From Cyanophora paradoxa (lineage: Eukaryota > Glaucocystophyceae > Cyanophorales > Cyanophoraceae), in NCBI GenBank assembly GCA_004431415.1, contig QPMI01000242.1, forward strand, positions 7,501-71,500: a stretch of 64,000 nt of DNA, read 5' to 3'. Under the pieces are notes generated by a model that searched no databases, was not told where the DNA came from, and saw only the letters and a program-made list of their open reading frames with translations. Below, piece after piece: positions 23,460 through 34,900 of this stretch (positions within the stretch are counted from its first letter, which is position 1; each line of letters opens with the position of its first letter). A program made the translations under genes and the position numbers.

Positions 23460-23884
23460 AGGTGCGTTGGCGTCTTCCCGTCGTCTTCCCCCTCATCGTG
23501 GTCCGCATGCTCAGCGAATGCACGCGTCGATCACAGGTCACCAGAATCATTTAATTTGAATCAGCGGCGGGCCGCCTCTGCGCGGCCTGGCGAGGCTTCG
23601 GGCACATCCATCGTGCTCGAGCAGCTAGCTAATGTGCCACGGTGGGTAGGCATATTACTGGCCAGTTCGCTGGTGGGCTGGCCATGGGCCTGCGCAGCTG
23701 CGGCTGTGGCGGCCGCAGTGACTCGATATTAGTACGAGTTTAAATGCCGCTCGTTTGGATTCCAAATTAAATAAAGCGGTATCAGAACACATGGGAACAC
23801 TAGGAGAATAGCCCAAAGCCCATCGGTGGGCTGTGTCTCGTCTGGGGTACCGGGTGCTGGACGCAGGCTCTTGCGGTAGCTATG
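23460..23884. other. 5' flank of adenylosuccinate synthetase, partly duplicated
   Basis: Presumed promoter region. The segment 23495-23630 recurs in shortened form at 27485-27600. A diverged fragment of the dispersed repeat (ctggtgggctggccatggg) lies at about 23660-23755. No gene. Confidence 0.6.
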
Positions 23885-24780
23885 AATTCGAAGAAGCGCC
23901 GCCTGAAAAAGCGTTAGTGAGCTCCCTCACACCTGGCTGTTCGAATTCAGTTTGACTCGCGATGCGCAGGTTCCACTGCAGCACTGCGGCATGCAATTGC
24001 AAGCTTAAGGAGGACCGCGGGGATCCAGCCAAAACTCTAGATCTGGAATTGTACAATCATAGCTATAGCACTAGTCCTACCCCATGGCCAGTCCAACCGG
24101 TGACTCCTGCGGTTGGCCCGCGCCGCCTCGGGAGCTGCGCTTCTCCGCGCAGGGGGCTCATCATAGCTGCCACCGGCCCTCGTGAGCACGCGCGCGCGCG
24201 TTTTGCCCGTGCGTCGTTCCGAAGTTCCTTGACATGTTCTCGTCGCTCGCAGCGGGCCGCCTCCGCCGCTTTCGAGTGCGCCCTCGCGCGCCTCGCGCCG
24301 AGCCCCACTTCCTCACCTTCGCGTCGCGGCAGGCTCGTCTTCCCAACGAGGCAGAGGTTGCGCCCTTCGGCGCGCAGGCGCTCGCCTTTGGCGGGAGGCT
24401 CGTCGATCGAGTGCGCCCCCGTTCGCTTTGATTTGGATATCGAGACCGTTCGATTTCGATCTGACCCCTTTTCGCGCCCCCCCGCAGGCTGACTCCATGT
24501 CGGGCCCCCCCAAGGGCCTGTAGGGGCTCCCGCCACCGCCCCGAGACGACCCCCGCCGCCACAAGACGCGATGCAGCACCACGCCGCGCGTGCGGGCACC
24601 TGTAGCTATAGCTAGCTACAGCCAGAGTGTCCGCGGGGAGGCGCATTACTCTCCTTAGGGGGCCACGCAGGGCTCGGCTGGCCAGCTCGCTGGTGGGCTG
24701 GGCCCGCGGCCGCGGCGGCCGCAGTGTACATTCCCACACTTGTAGCCCGGACCTGCGTTTCAGTACGTGTCCAAATGCGA
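23885..24780 (-). repeat. Dispersed repeat, inverted copy
   Basis: Reverse-complement counterpart of 18235-19493. It shares the gaattcgaagaagc end near 23885, the unique middle and the terminal motif ending at 24780, but lacks about 350 bp of the internal module. With the plus-strand copy it forms a large inverted-repeat pair around the adenylosuccinate synthetase gene. Confidence 0.85.
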
Positions 24781-25269
24781 TGCTCACAATTCAATATTAA
24801 TGATTTGATCCTTCACCGCCGAAACCACGCCGCCGCTAGCTATATAGAGCGAGCCGGAAATGCGGCAGATATATAGAGAGGGAGCAGCCGGCGGCGGCCG
24901 CCGTCGCTTTAATTTGGGGGTGGGCCGGGCCGGGGGCGCCGGCAGCTTCCAGGCTGCGCATGCGCATGCAGCGGTACCGGTCCGTACGCGTATACTGGTG
25001 GACCCGGCCACGGGAGTCAATCTGCACCGGTACTGTGGCACCGTACGTGTATACGTACCGGGGGCGGCTGCAGCCGCTGATCATGAGCTGCAGAGGTGGA
25101 GCTAGCGCGCGCTGCCCCTTGCAGTTGCAATTGCAATCGATATCAGGGGTGGAGCCCCAGAGTGTTAACGTTACTCCCCTTACGTATGCGTACGGGCCTC
25201 GGGCCGGGGGGAGGGGATCCGCGGGCCTTGGGCCGGGGGGAGGGGATCCGGAGGCCTAGGGAAGGGGGG

Positions 25270-25305
<36 letters not shown>

Positions 25306-25685
25306 GGCGGGGCCATGGACAGCAACTGCAAGGGCCGCCCTTCGAATTTCTGTGTCTATCTCACACAGGCGTAGTCCGCAGTGTCTACGCTGAACTCACC
25401 CATACAGTCGATCGCGATTGCAAAAAACAGCTGACTCTGTACTACGTTTCCTTGAGCAAGGTACTCCTCGTACCCCTCCAGTTCGTTCAGCTCGTTCACT
25501 CAGATGTTGCAGCTCGAGCTCTTTTGGAATCATGAATAATCACTGAATAATAATCACTGAATAATCACTTGTTGGCCGAAGCTTGCGTGCACCAGCGACT
25601 CGGTGGAGGCTCTCTGCAGCCTTCGGGTTGTCAGGACAGCGGGGGGGAAAGATGTGTGTGCGCGCTATAGAATGTGGCCTGGAGC
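24781..25685. other. Palindrome- and G-rich spacer
   Basis: No gene. It holds many short palindromes (tgcgcatgcgca, cgtatacg, tacgta), a run of 32 G at 25272-25303, and a block at 25324-25430 that recurs at 27290-27410. Confidence 0.6.
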
Positions 25686-25928
25686 TCATGTACAAGTTGC
25701 CGAACAGTCCGGAGCCGAACCGCATCTATCTTGGACTTCCCCGACCCTATCGCACTGGACAGCCTTCGTTCTCCACCACCCAACAGAACTCACCACCCGT
25801 TCTCCAGATACTTTTGGGTAGTAGAAACTTTGAAAAAGTTCCGGGTTTGCCCAAGAATCCTTCATTGTCGACATAAGTCTTCTTAGGTCGGTGCACGCTT
25901 GCTGGGGAGTTGATCCTGTCGGAGGCAT
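25686..25928 (-). pseudogene. 5' fragment of the coiled-coil gene at 28.3-29.2 kb, intronless at one junction
   Basis: From ATG 25928 the first codons (MPPTGSTPQQACTDLRRL) match the gene starting at 29218, then TMKDSWANPELF corresponds to TMKDAWADPELF. The 55-bp intron present there (29095-29149) is exactly absent here. After PELF the sequence diverges into an unrelated frame ending at 25686. It is probably a non-functional fragment. Confidence 0.7.
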
Positions 25929-26600
25929 GCTCGGGGACGGGGCCGGCGATGCCGCCTTCACCGAGGACGAACGCGGCACAGAAGGAGTGGTCGGGGCGGG
26001 TGGTGTCGCATGCGCATTACTGGACGCAGGGGCATTCGATGCGGGGCTCTCGCTCTCCAGAAGCTCTGTGAGCCCCTGCGGCTGGCCCTGCGAGGATGAA
26101 GGTCAGACGGGCGCATACATCACAGGCCGAGTCCGACGGCCCGCACCTTGATCGGAGAGCGCGCATATCCAGCAGTGGGCGCCGAAACGGACTTCCTCAG
26201 GTCAGGCACAGTGGCCGCTGGGGGCGGGGAGGCGGAAAGGTCGCGGGACGAGGTCTTTTCGCCGCGGTCAGCGGCTGCATAGAGCAATCAGACATGCAGG
26301 AGGCGCCGTCGCGGACGGGTCGAAAACCTAGAAAGGGGTTGTCGGTAGAGAGTCGCGCGATGTACCCGCGCCTGCCGCAGCGCACATCCTCAGTGCAACT
26401 TCAACGGTATCAGCCCGCCTGATGATAGAAAAGGCTGCACGTTTCGATGGGGTCAGGTTCACGGCGCGGCGTGCCGGGCGGGGCTTCGATGCTGGTCCTT
26501 GCGATGCTGGGCGGGCGATACAGGGCAGGCCGCATGTTGGCTGAACTCAGCTCGCGCAGAGGTAGCACTAGCTGCTGAAGTCGAAGCTAGGAACGCTGCC
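25874..26600 (-). repeat. 727-bp direct duplicate of 29164-29890
   Basis: Colinear with 29164-29890 at a constant offset of 3290 bp, without indels and almost without substitutions (one seen near 26549). It covers the start codons and upstream region of the coiled-coil gene. The ends are abrupt (shared up to gaacgctgcc), indicating a recent copy. Confidence 0.92.
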
Positions 26601-26639
26601 CGACGAGCTAGATTAAGCGCAGGCCGCATTGGTTCCGGC

Positions 26640-27260
26640 TCAAGCTGCTGAATGCAAAACTAGGTTCGTTGCGCCCATCGCGCCGTCGATGATCAGGATG
26701 CGCTCGTTCATCAGCTTTCGCAGCCTCCTGAAGATTTCTGCCGGGCACCTGCACGTGAGGCTGCGGGCGCAACTGGAACCTTTCTGGGCTGGGCAATCGC
26801 ACCACGCTCGGCAGCCGCCTCCGCCGGGTCGCTCGGCGCGCGGGACGTTGCTGCACGAGCGTGAGCGCCGGGCGGGGCGTGGGCGGGCCAGCGGTGCGCG
26901 GGGCGAGTAGCGAGGCCGCGCGCGGGGGCTCGCACATGTACTGTATGGAACGCCATTGCCAATCTGTGTCGACATCCCGGTGATAGCCGGCTATGCTCTC
27001 GGTTGCGCGGCGCGAGCCGGAGATGCTTGCCGAGGCTCCCGCGAACGATCGGAGGGCGCCGGAGACCGGCAGCAACTACGGAAGTGGATCGGCGGGGATG
27101 ATTCCCGGATGAAAAGCCCAGGGGTACACACACAGCCGATCGAGCAGTCTGGACCGCCGCTGGCTCGCGGCACGCCGCCCGGCGCGTTCTAGCTAGACTT
27201 AGCGATCATGAGGAGAGCGCTCCTAGGCCTCGCGCGCCCTGCTCGCCGGGCTCGCCTAGG
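26640..27260 (+). pseudogene. Copy of the MESD-metH bidirectional promoter with both gene starts
   Basis: In inverted orientation this block matches 37500-38060. At one end (26640-26730, minus strand) are the first codons of methionine synthase ([15 protein letters not shown]). In the middle is the full intergenic region. At the other end (27207 onward, plus strand) are the first codons of the MESD-like gene (ATGAGGAGAGCGCTCCTAGG). Both reading frames are soon lost, so neither fragment can encode a full product. Confidence 0.88.
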
Positions 27261-27600
27261 GGGAAACGCGTACGTATACGGCCGCGCCGGGCTTGCAACT
27301 GCAAGGGCCGCCCTTCGAATTCCTGCGTCTAGCGCACACAGGCGTAGTCCGCAGTGTCTACGCTGAACGCACCCATACAGTCGATTGCAAAAAACAGCCG
27401 CTGAGCTGACAGCTATGAGGGGAGGCACGGCGCGATAGCTAGCGCGCGCGGCTGACCGGAGCACAAGTCGACCAGCTTCCCCAGTCATCGTGGACCGCAT
27501 GCTCAGCGAATGCACGCGTCACAGGTCACCAGAATCAGCGGCGGGCCGCCTCCGCGCGGCCTGGCGAGGCTTCGGGCACATCCATCGTGCTCGAGCAAAT
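27261..27600. repeat. Mosaic of small copied fragments
   Basis: 27290-27410 repeats 25324-25430. 27411-27482 repeats the first-intron/first-exon edge of adenylosuccinate synthetase (23217-23290). 27485-27600 repeats its upstream flank (23495-23630) with internal deletions. Pieces from different loci are thus joined end to end. Confidence 0.8.
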
Positions 27601-28258
27601 GCCTTCTCCGCCTCGGGAGCTCCGCTTCTCCGCGCAGGGGGCTCATCATAGCTGCCACCGGCCCTCGTGAGCACGCGCGCGCGCGTTTTGCCCGCGCGTC
27701 GTTCCGAAGTTCCTTGACATGTTCTCGTCGCTCGCAGCGGGCCGCCTCCGCCGCTTTCGAGTGCGCCCTCGCGCGCCTCGCGCCGAGCCCCACTTCCTCA
27801 CCTTCGCGTCGCGGCAGGCTCGTCTTCCCAACGAGGCAGAGGTTGCGCCCTTCGGCGCGCAGGCGCTCGCCTTTGGCGGGAGGCTCGTCGATCGAGTGCG
27901 CCCCCGTTCGCTTTGATTTGGATATCGAGACCGTTCGATTTCGATCTGACCCCTTTTCGCGCCCCCCCGCAGGCTGACTCCATGTCGGGCCCCCCCCAGG
28001 GCCTGTAGGGGCTCCCGCCACCGCCCCGAGACGACCCCCGCCGCCACAAGACGCGATGCAGCACCACGCCGCGCGTGCGGGCACCTTTAGCTATTTAGCT
28101 AGCCAGAGTGTCCGCGGGGAGGCGCATTACTCTCCTTAGGGGGCCACGCAGGGCTCGGCCGGCCAGCTTGCTGGTGGGCTGGGCCCGCGGCCGCGGCGGC
28201 CGCAGTGTACATTCCCACACTTGTAGCCCGGACCTGCGTTTTTAGTACGTGTCCAAAT
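27590..28258 (-). repeat. Dispersed repeat, third copy
   Basis: Minus-orientation copy nearly identical to 24160-24780, ending in the same terminal motif (acgtgtccaaatgc at 28258). The distal half of the element is missing and replaced by the fragment mosaic. Confidence 0.88.
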
Positions 28259-28310
28259 GCGACTCTGTACAAGCACGGCTAATTGTTGCGGCAACGTGCT
28301 CCGGACGCTA

Positions 28311-29218
28311 TTACTGTAGGAGGCTCCGAACTGCAGTAAGCTTGCCTTCATATTCCGCCTTCAGCTTTTCCATAGACTGCTCGTAAGTTTCCTTGAGTTT
28401 GAACAGCGCCTGAAGACGAGGTTATTATTGTGCAAACGCAGATGGAGAGGATTAACAAAAAACACTTGCCTTTTCGCGCTCGGATCTCTCCTCCTCCAAA
28501 GCCTGCTCCAGCGCCGCCCGCCTTGACACAGAGCGCGCAAGTTTCTCTTCCAGATCCTTCGACCGTTGCTCTATATCTTCGTGCTCAAAGCGAAGCTTGT
28601 CGGATGCGTTCTGAGCCTTGAGCTTGGTGATTTCCTCCAGTGTGTCCTTCCGCAGCTGCTGCTGTTGCTGCAGCTGGGCCTCGACCAGTTTAAGAGACTG
28701 CTTCAGGGCCTCCGCATCCGATCGCGCCTTCTGAGCCTCCGTGTCAGCCTGCACAAGCCGTGTTTCCAGCAACTTCAGACGGTCACGCAGGTCCGTGATT
28801 TCGCGGGCTTCGCCAGCTTGCGGAGGAGGCTTGCGCGTCACTGCCGCAAGACGTTCTGAAAGCTGCAGAGAGACGCAGTCAGAGAAGGCTATTTCACTTC
28901 CTCCCCACGTAAAGCACCTTGTCGCGCTCTGCACTGATCGCTGTGATCTGGTCGAGCAGGCGTTGATGATCAGAACTGCTACTTGGCGCCTCCGCCACGG
29001 AAGTGGCTCCGTTTGTCGCGCGCTCGAGCTCGTCGATTCGCGAGTACGCTAACGCCAGGCTCCGAGAAAAAAGTTCCGGGTCCGCCCAAGCATCCTGCGC
29101 ACATCGGATGAGGATGTGAACACAGGGGCAGCGCGCGAATAACACGCGCCTTCATTGTGGACAGAAGTCTTCTTAGGTCGGTGCACGCTTGCTGGGGAGT
29201 TGATCCTGTCGGAGGCAT
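28311..29218 (-). CDS. Coiled-coil protein, hypothetical
   Basis: Four exons: 29218-29150, 29094-28918, 28862-28470, 28409-28311, giving about 245 residues from ATG 29218 (MPPTGSTPQQACTD); a GTG 51 bp upstream is in frame. Almost the whole protein is predicted coiled coil: SRIDELERAT, LLDQITAISAERDK, REITDLRDRLKLLETRL, a Gln run (LQQQQQLRK), EITKLKAQN and a charged C-terminus (KLKAEYEGKLTAVRSLLQ). Introns 1 and 3 have GC donors (AAG|gcgcgtg, AAG|gcaagtg) and intron 2 a GT donor. A centrosomal, flagellar or Golgin-like role is possible, but no specific family is recognised. Confidence 0.72.
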
Positions 29219-29890
29219 GCTCGGGGACGGGGCCGGCGATGCCGCCTTCACCGAGGACGAACGCGGCACAGAAGGAGTGGTCGGGGCGGGTGGTGTCGCA
29301 TGCGCATTACTGGACGCAGGGGCATTCGATGCGGGGCTCTCGCTCTCCAGAAGCTCTGTGAGCCCCTGCGGCTGGCCCTGCGAGGATGAAGGTCAGACGG
29401 GCGCATACATCACAGGCCGAGTCCGACGGCCCGCACCTTGATCGGAGAGCGCGCATATCCAGCAGTGGGCGCCGAAACGGACTTCCTCAGGTCAGGCACA
29501 GTGGCCGCTGGGGGCGGGGAGGCGGAAAGGTCGCGGGACGAGGTCTTTTCGCCGCGGTCAGCGGCTGCATAGAGCAATCAGACATGCAGGAGGCGCCGTC
29601 GCGGACGGGTCGAAAACCTAGAAAGGGGTTGTCGGTAGAGAGTCGCGCGATGTACCCGCGCCTGCCGCAGCGCACATCCTCAGTGCAACTTCAACGGTAT
29701 CAGCCCGCCTGATGATAGAAAAGGCTGCACGTTTCGATGGGGTCAGGTTCACGGCGCGGCGTGCCGGGCGGGGCTTCGATGCTGGTCCTTGCGATGCTGG
29801 GCGGGCGATACAGGGCAGGCCGCATGTTGGCTGAACTCGGCTCGCGCAGAGGTAGCACTAGCTGCTGAAGTCGAAGCTAGGAACGCTGCC
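29164..29890 (-). repeat. Source or sister copy of the 727-bp duplicate
   Basis: Matches 25874-26600. It includes the start codons and 5' flank of the coiled-coil gene, so the two loci share the same putative promoter. Confidence 0.92.
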
Positions 29891-30075
29891 TTTCCGACTG
29901 ATCAGCCTTCTGGCCGAACAACTGAAGGGCCAACGTTTGCTGTACCCAACCGGGCCTTGAACCGTCGGCAACCGAGCAGCCTCCAGCCACCACGGCCCTG
30001 CATCGCCTTCTCTGCCGAGCCGCGGGCGTTGCAGCATCTGGAAGCCTGCGGCCCCTGAGCAGCAAGCCACGCGCC

Positions 30076-31466
30076 ATGTTCGCCTCCCCAGCGGCCCCAG
30101 CCTTGGCGGCGAACGCAGCCGGTGCCCTGGGCAAGCCATCTGTTATATGTACGCACCCCCGACCGCTCCAGCTTCGACTGGCGACTGGGATCGATCTCGA
30201 TCGCCGCGCAGCTCCAGCGCAAATCCGGATGCGCGTTGACCTTGCGGCGGCGGCGGCGAGCCCCCTGCGGCGATCCTTCTATGGCGCTTTGATTCGACCG
30301 AGCTCGATCTGGGTGGCGGGCGGGCGCCAGCACACGAGTGTTCCGTTCTCAGCGCGCGCGATTCGGGCTGCCTCGCCCTTCATTATCGGTGTCGCGGGAG
30401 GTACGAACCTGCACAGCACATCTTGGCGATGTAACCCGCAGCAGGCACTGCGTCCGGGAAGACCACCGTGTGCGATAAGATCATCGAGCACGTATGCATC
30501 CCGTACTGAAGGACGCATGCGCAGCGTCCCCTAAAGTCGAAGCCGCCGCGCTGTGCAGCTTCAGGACAAGCGCGTAGTCAACATATCACAGGATGCATTT
30601 TACAGGACGCTGCCCGACGACTGGTGCACCCGCTCAGGCTCTCTTTCCATTCTGGACATGACGTTCTCGGTACCGGTCAGGGATCCGTCTGCTATCAACT
30701 GGGATCACCCAGGTGAGCGCGATCTGTGTTGTTTCCAGAAGAAGCCGAGACCGCACTGATCAGCTTTCGTTATTAGACGCTTTTGACAACGACCTGATGC
30801 TGGATACCTTGGCCAAGCTGAAGAATGGCCAGCCCGTGGATATTCCTGTCTACAATTTCGCGAAGAATTCGAGGTGCGCGAATCCACACGCATTCGAGCC
30901 GCGGCTATGACGGAAATGAAGGACGGAGGAGACACAGCGGGTCGAGGGAAGTGAAGTAATCTTGTTCGAGGGCATCCTTGTTTTCTATTCCAAGGTTCAG
31001 CCGGGCCTCGCCTAGGCAGACAATCAACTCAAGAACATCTAACCAATGCTTCCAGGAGCTGCGGGAGCTGATGGATATGAAAATTTTCGTGGATGCTGAT
31101 GCTGACACGAGACTTGCCCGGCGAGGTCTCCGCTGCTGATTTCTATTCGCCATGCCAGCGACACCCTTGTCTGAGAGCGTTGGCTCGGCAGTTCAAAGAG
31201 ACATTCTTGAGCGCGGACGCGATGTCATGGGTGTACTTCACCAATACGAACACTATGTCAAGCCAGCATATGAGGAGTACATCATGCCTGTGCATTTCCC
31301 CTTACTTTCTGAGCAGTGCAATCTAGATTTTAATGTCCTGGGTGAGCAGACAAAGAAACACGCCGACATCATCATTCCTCGGGGAGGCGAGAACACAGTT
31401 GCAATCGACCTTATTGTGCAGCACATTCGCCAGAGGCTGCTTGGTGTCGCCATGATGCATGGTTGA
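30076..31466 (+). CDS. Uridine/cytidine kinase
   Basis: Phosphorylates uridine and cytidine to UMP/CMP in pyrimidine salvage. Exons: 30076-30400, 30445-30491, 30559-30623, 30681-30712, 30777-30873, 30922-30994, 31056-31126, 31201-31289, 31350-31466. Splicing gives the P-loop [12 protein letters not shown], then [85 protein letters not shown] and [19 protein letters not shown], the complete uridine-kinase signature set. The leader from ATG 30076 ([16 protein letters not shown]) looks like a transit peptide; ATG 30229 is an alternative start. The C-terminus is short and there is no fused UPRT domain. The second intron uses a cagcag tandem acceptor. Confidence 0.93.
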
Positions 31467-31972
31467 CCACGACTAGCTGTCTGACTAGCTGGAATCGACG
31501 CTCAGCGCGGCTCGGGCTTAACTGCAGGCGTTGATTTGCGCGCAACTGAGTCCAGATGTATACGTAGACCGCGAACACAACGCAATTGGCAGTTGCCGCG
31601 CCGCGGCGCTCTCGCATTGGGTTGGAGCTTGCAATGCCCACGTGCGCTGCCAGGCTGATCATGATCTCGAACTTACGGAAGCTTAAGTCGGCCAGCTGGG
31701 CCCTGTTGTGCCTAGCCTAGTAGGCCTAGGCCTCTCGTGATCATGAGCTCTATGTATGTGATCGAAGTGACTCAGTGAGCCAGTATACGTAAGCCTCTTG
31801 TCGTAGGGCCTTGATGACTGCTCGCCAGCGCAGTTCCTAGATCTAGAGTGAGCTCGAGGGGACACGTGCCCTGCAGGGACTCACTGCCTCTCAAAGATCA
31901 CGCTCACTGGCCCGCGCTGCACGATGAGCCCAGATGTAGACCGCGAACATCGAGTGTCACGTCAAATTAGAT
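31467..31972. other. Convergent spacer rich in short palindromes
   Basis: Between the 3' ends of the uridine kinase and long coiled-coil genes. It contains clusters such as gatcatgatc, tctagatct and ctagtaggcctaggcctc but no gene. Confidence 0.6.
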
Positions 31973-34900
31973 TCACTCTACAATAGCCTTCGAGCTAGCA
32001 GGGAGGGCATCCTGCCTCTTGTCTGCGCCGGAAGGTCGACTACCCAGATCATCCCCATCGCTGTCTTCCCCATCACTCCCCGCCTGTAGCCTCAGTGATC
32101 TCATCCGATTTTCAAGCGTGTAGATCTTGAGATTCTTGAGATTTGCGTTTGCTGTACAAAGGTCAAGACGGGCCGGGTGAAACAAGGCAACTACAAAGCA
32201 GACCTTCGAGGAAACTGATGTATGATCGCAGGGCCTGGTGATTCAGAAGCTCCTCCTCGTCGGCTGTACGAGGGTTGTGAAGGTCCACGTCCTCCAACTG
32301 CATGTACAGATCCTTGACCTGCAGGGACAAGTCACATCGCGCCAATGGTTCGTTGGACTGTTCCATTCAAGTACCTCCATGTACAATCGCTCATGTGAAT
32401 CAAGGGCAGCATGCATCTTCCTCCGCTCATGTTCAAGGCGACGGAGGCGATCAAGAAGGGGGGCGAGCGATCTGTTTTTCGTTTGTACCGAAAAGCGACA
32501 AAAAAATAGGAAAACGGAATCACCTCCTGAGACTCTCAAGCTCATGGCCGTAGCGGTGCTCCCAATCGGCAAAGTCGGCACTCCTTTCAGCATCCGCGCC
32601 TTGCAGAACTCTTTGCAGCCATTTGCTCTCGAACTTGTTCCGTGCTGTCCATCCGAGGCATTAGGGAAGTCCAGGTCTTTGTGCACCCATACATACCCGC
32701 ATCTTCCACATCCCTTGCAAGCTGCGACTTCTTGTCTTTCTCAGGAGTCCTTGCCAGGTGGTATGCAACCTGGGCAACCTCAGTCCTTGCTCAGTGGTGT
32801 GACTCGAATAGAAAAAAAATGTGTGTGGACCTTCAGGACTGACACCTCATCCTCGAGAGCCGCTTTGGATCTAGAGCCCATCGATTTTTCAGACACCGGC
32901 ATGATCATCAGAAAAGAGCTCAGTGGCACCTTTGAAGGCAGTCCACCTGCTGGCGCAAGGAGGCGTTCTCTGACTGCATCGCGATTGTTGCTGCTGATCC
33001 TGCCTCAATGTGTGCCTTGAGCTTCAGAATTTCCGTCTCAAGCTGGCAGACAAACACGATGCTGGCGAAAGGTGCCACGGGCAGAGTCAGCCACAAGAGA
33101 GAGAGTGAGTCGAAGGGGCGAACCGGTCGGTAGACATATCCTCTGCCTCGTCCATCATTTTCGAGAATGCCATTTCGCCTCTCCTCTCCTCGCTGTTGAA
33201 CAGTCAAGCCGAGCAAGGAGCAGTAAGCCTGCCTGCGAACCGCAGCTCTGCCTCTGCAACCTTCCTGCGTTGCCGCTCACAAGCGAGCGCCGACTGCATG
33301 CGGCAGAGGTCTGCCTGAAGTCCACTGCGGGTTAGAACCTCCGCTGCAGGCAAAAGTCTGTTCATTCCGTGCTTGCCAGCGATGGCAGAGGCAAGCACCA
33401 TCAAGGCGTTCTCGAAGTCTCTGTGCGTCGTGCTCCTTCTCGGCCAGCATCTCCTCTAGATGGGCGACACGCTGTGAAATGATCACATGTGAGATGAGAG
33501 TGACTAAACGAAGGGGGAGGAAGAGGATATGCACCGTGTGATTCTGTCCCATTGAAGGAAGAGGATCCACTTGCTGCAGGCCATCGGGTTTCCCCGACGA
33601 TGTTCTCTCGTAAGCAACAGTGGAGGCACTGACAAGACTTTTGCTAGACGAAGTAGGTGAGTTGACCATCTGTGCATTGCCCTTCAAAGTCTGCACTGTC
33701 CGGTGGAGCTCAGCCACTCCGGCTTCCAGTTGGTTGGCAGCGTTTTCGAGTGGGGTCCTGTAGCGGCCATCGATCTCAAGAACGATTTCACTGTCCTTGG
33801 ATTTTCGGTGCTCCTCGTCGTCACTTTCTGAAACAGGAGGAGGATTCCGCATCTCACGTTCGCGCAGAAGTTCAAGCAGGGTGGCAAGCTCGTCCCTCTC
33901 GGCTGAAATCTGTGCATGTGGCTCAAAATTCACAGAAACACGCCAAACGAAATGAATGCATACCTGCTGCTTCTCACTGCGCTCACGGGACACCTGCTCT
34001 TGAAGCTGGGACACCTGCAACAAGCTTAGACGATCTAGAGACACACGGCAACTGAATCTCTACGAACCTGCTGAGCCAGAATCGTCGCTTCACCCCGCGC
34101 CTGCTCCAGGAGAGGGCTGAGAGCTGCCAGCGAGCTGCCACGCGCCTGCAGGTCCTCCACGAGACGACGCGCATCCGCCAGAGAGGACTGCGTTTGTCGA
34201 AGATTTTCGGCCTGCTGTGAAATCTCCTGCTGGAGCCTGTCTCGCTCTGCCGTGAGGGACGACATCTCCGCATGAAGTGCACTCTCGATTTCCTTCGAGA
34301 CTCGATTCTTTTCCTCCTCCACGGATTCCAGAGTGCAAATGCGGCCGGCCAGCTTCTGAAGCTCTGCTCGTAGCTGATCACGCTCTGCAATAATTGTGAC
34401 CAGCGAAGTGTCATGCAACTGCGTTGCCGTTGACCCGTTTGCTGCACCACGGCTGCGCAACTCGGACAGCTGAAGCATAAGGGAGTCTCTTTCTTGCTGC
34501 TTGATAACATCAAATTGCGACGAGAGAGCACGAAGCACACGATATTTACTTGCCTGGAAAACCTCTGCTGCCTTCACAGTGGCCTCGAGCTCCTTCCTCA
34601 TCTGCGCACAACAGTGAGGATACGCAAATTTGAGATCGAGCAGAAGAACATGGCGCACTTGTTCCCTTGCGGTCTCTTCACGCTTAAGCACTGCCATGAC
34701 CTTCTCGTCCATCTTTGCACGTGCTTGGATGACTGTTTCTGCATCAACGCGCAATTTCTTCTCTGCTTCGAGCTCCTGCTCGAGTCGGGCGACTGCTGCA
34801 CGATCCGACTCCGGCAAGCCTCCACGGATTGCCGCAAGCTCGGCTTTGAGCTTCGAGCACATTGACTCGGACTCGCGCAGCTGCTGATTCGCAGCGGCGA

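Noticed and set aside
27503-28084. Minus-strand ORF in the third repeat copy as a gene
   Set aside because: Same low-complexity frames as other copies of the dispersed repeat, with the distal part replaced by unrelated fragments.
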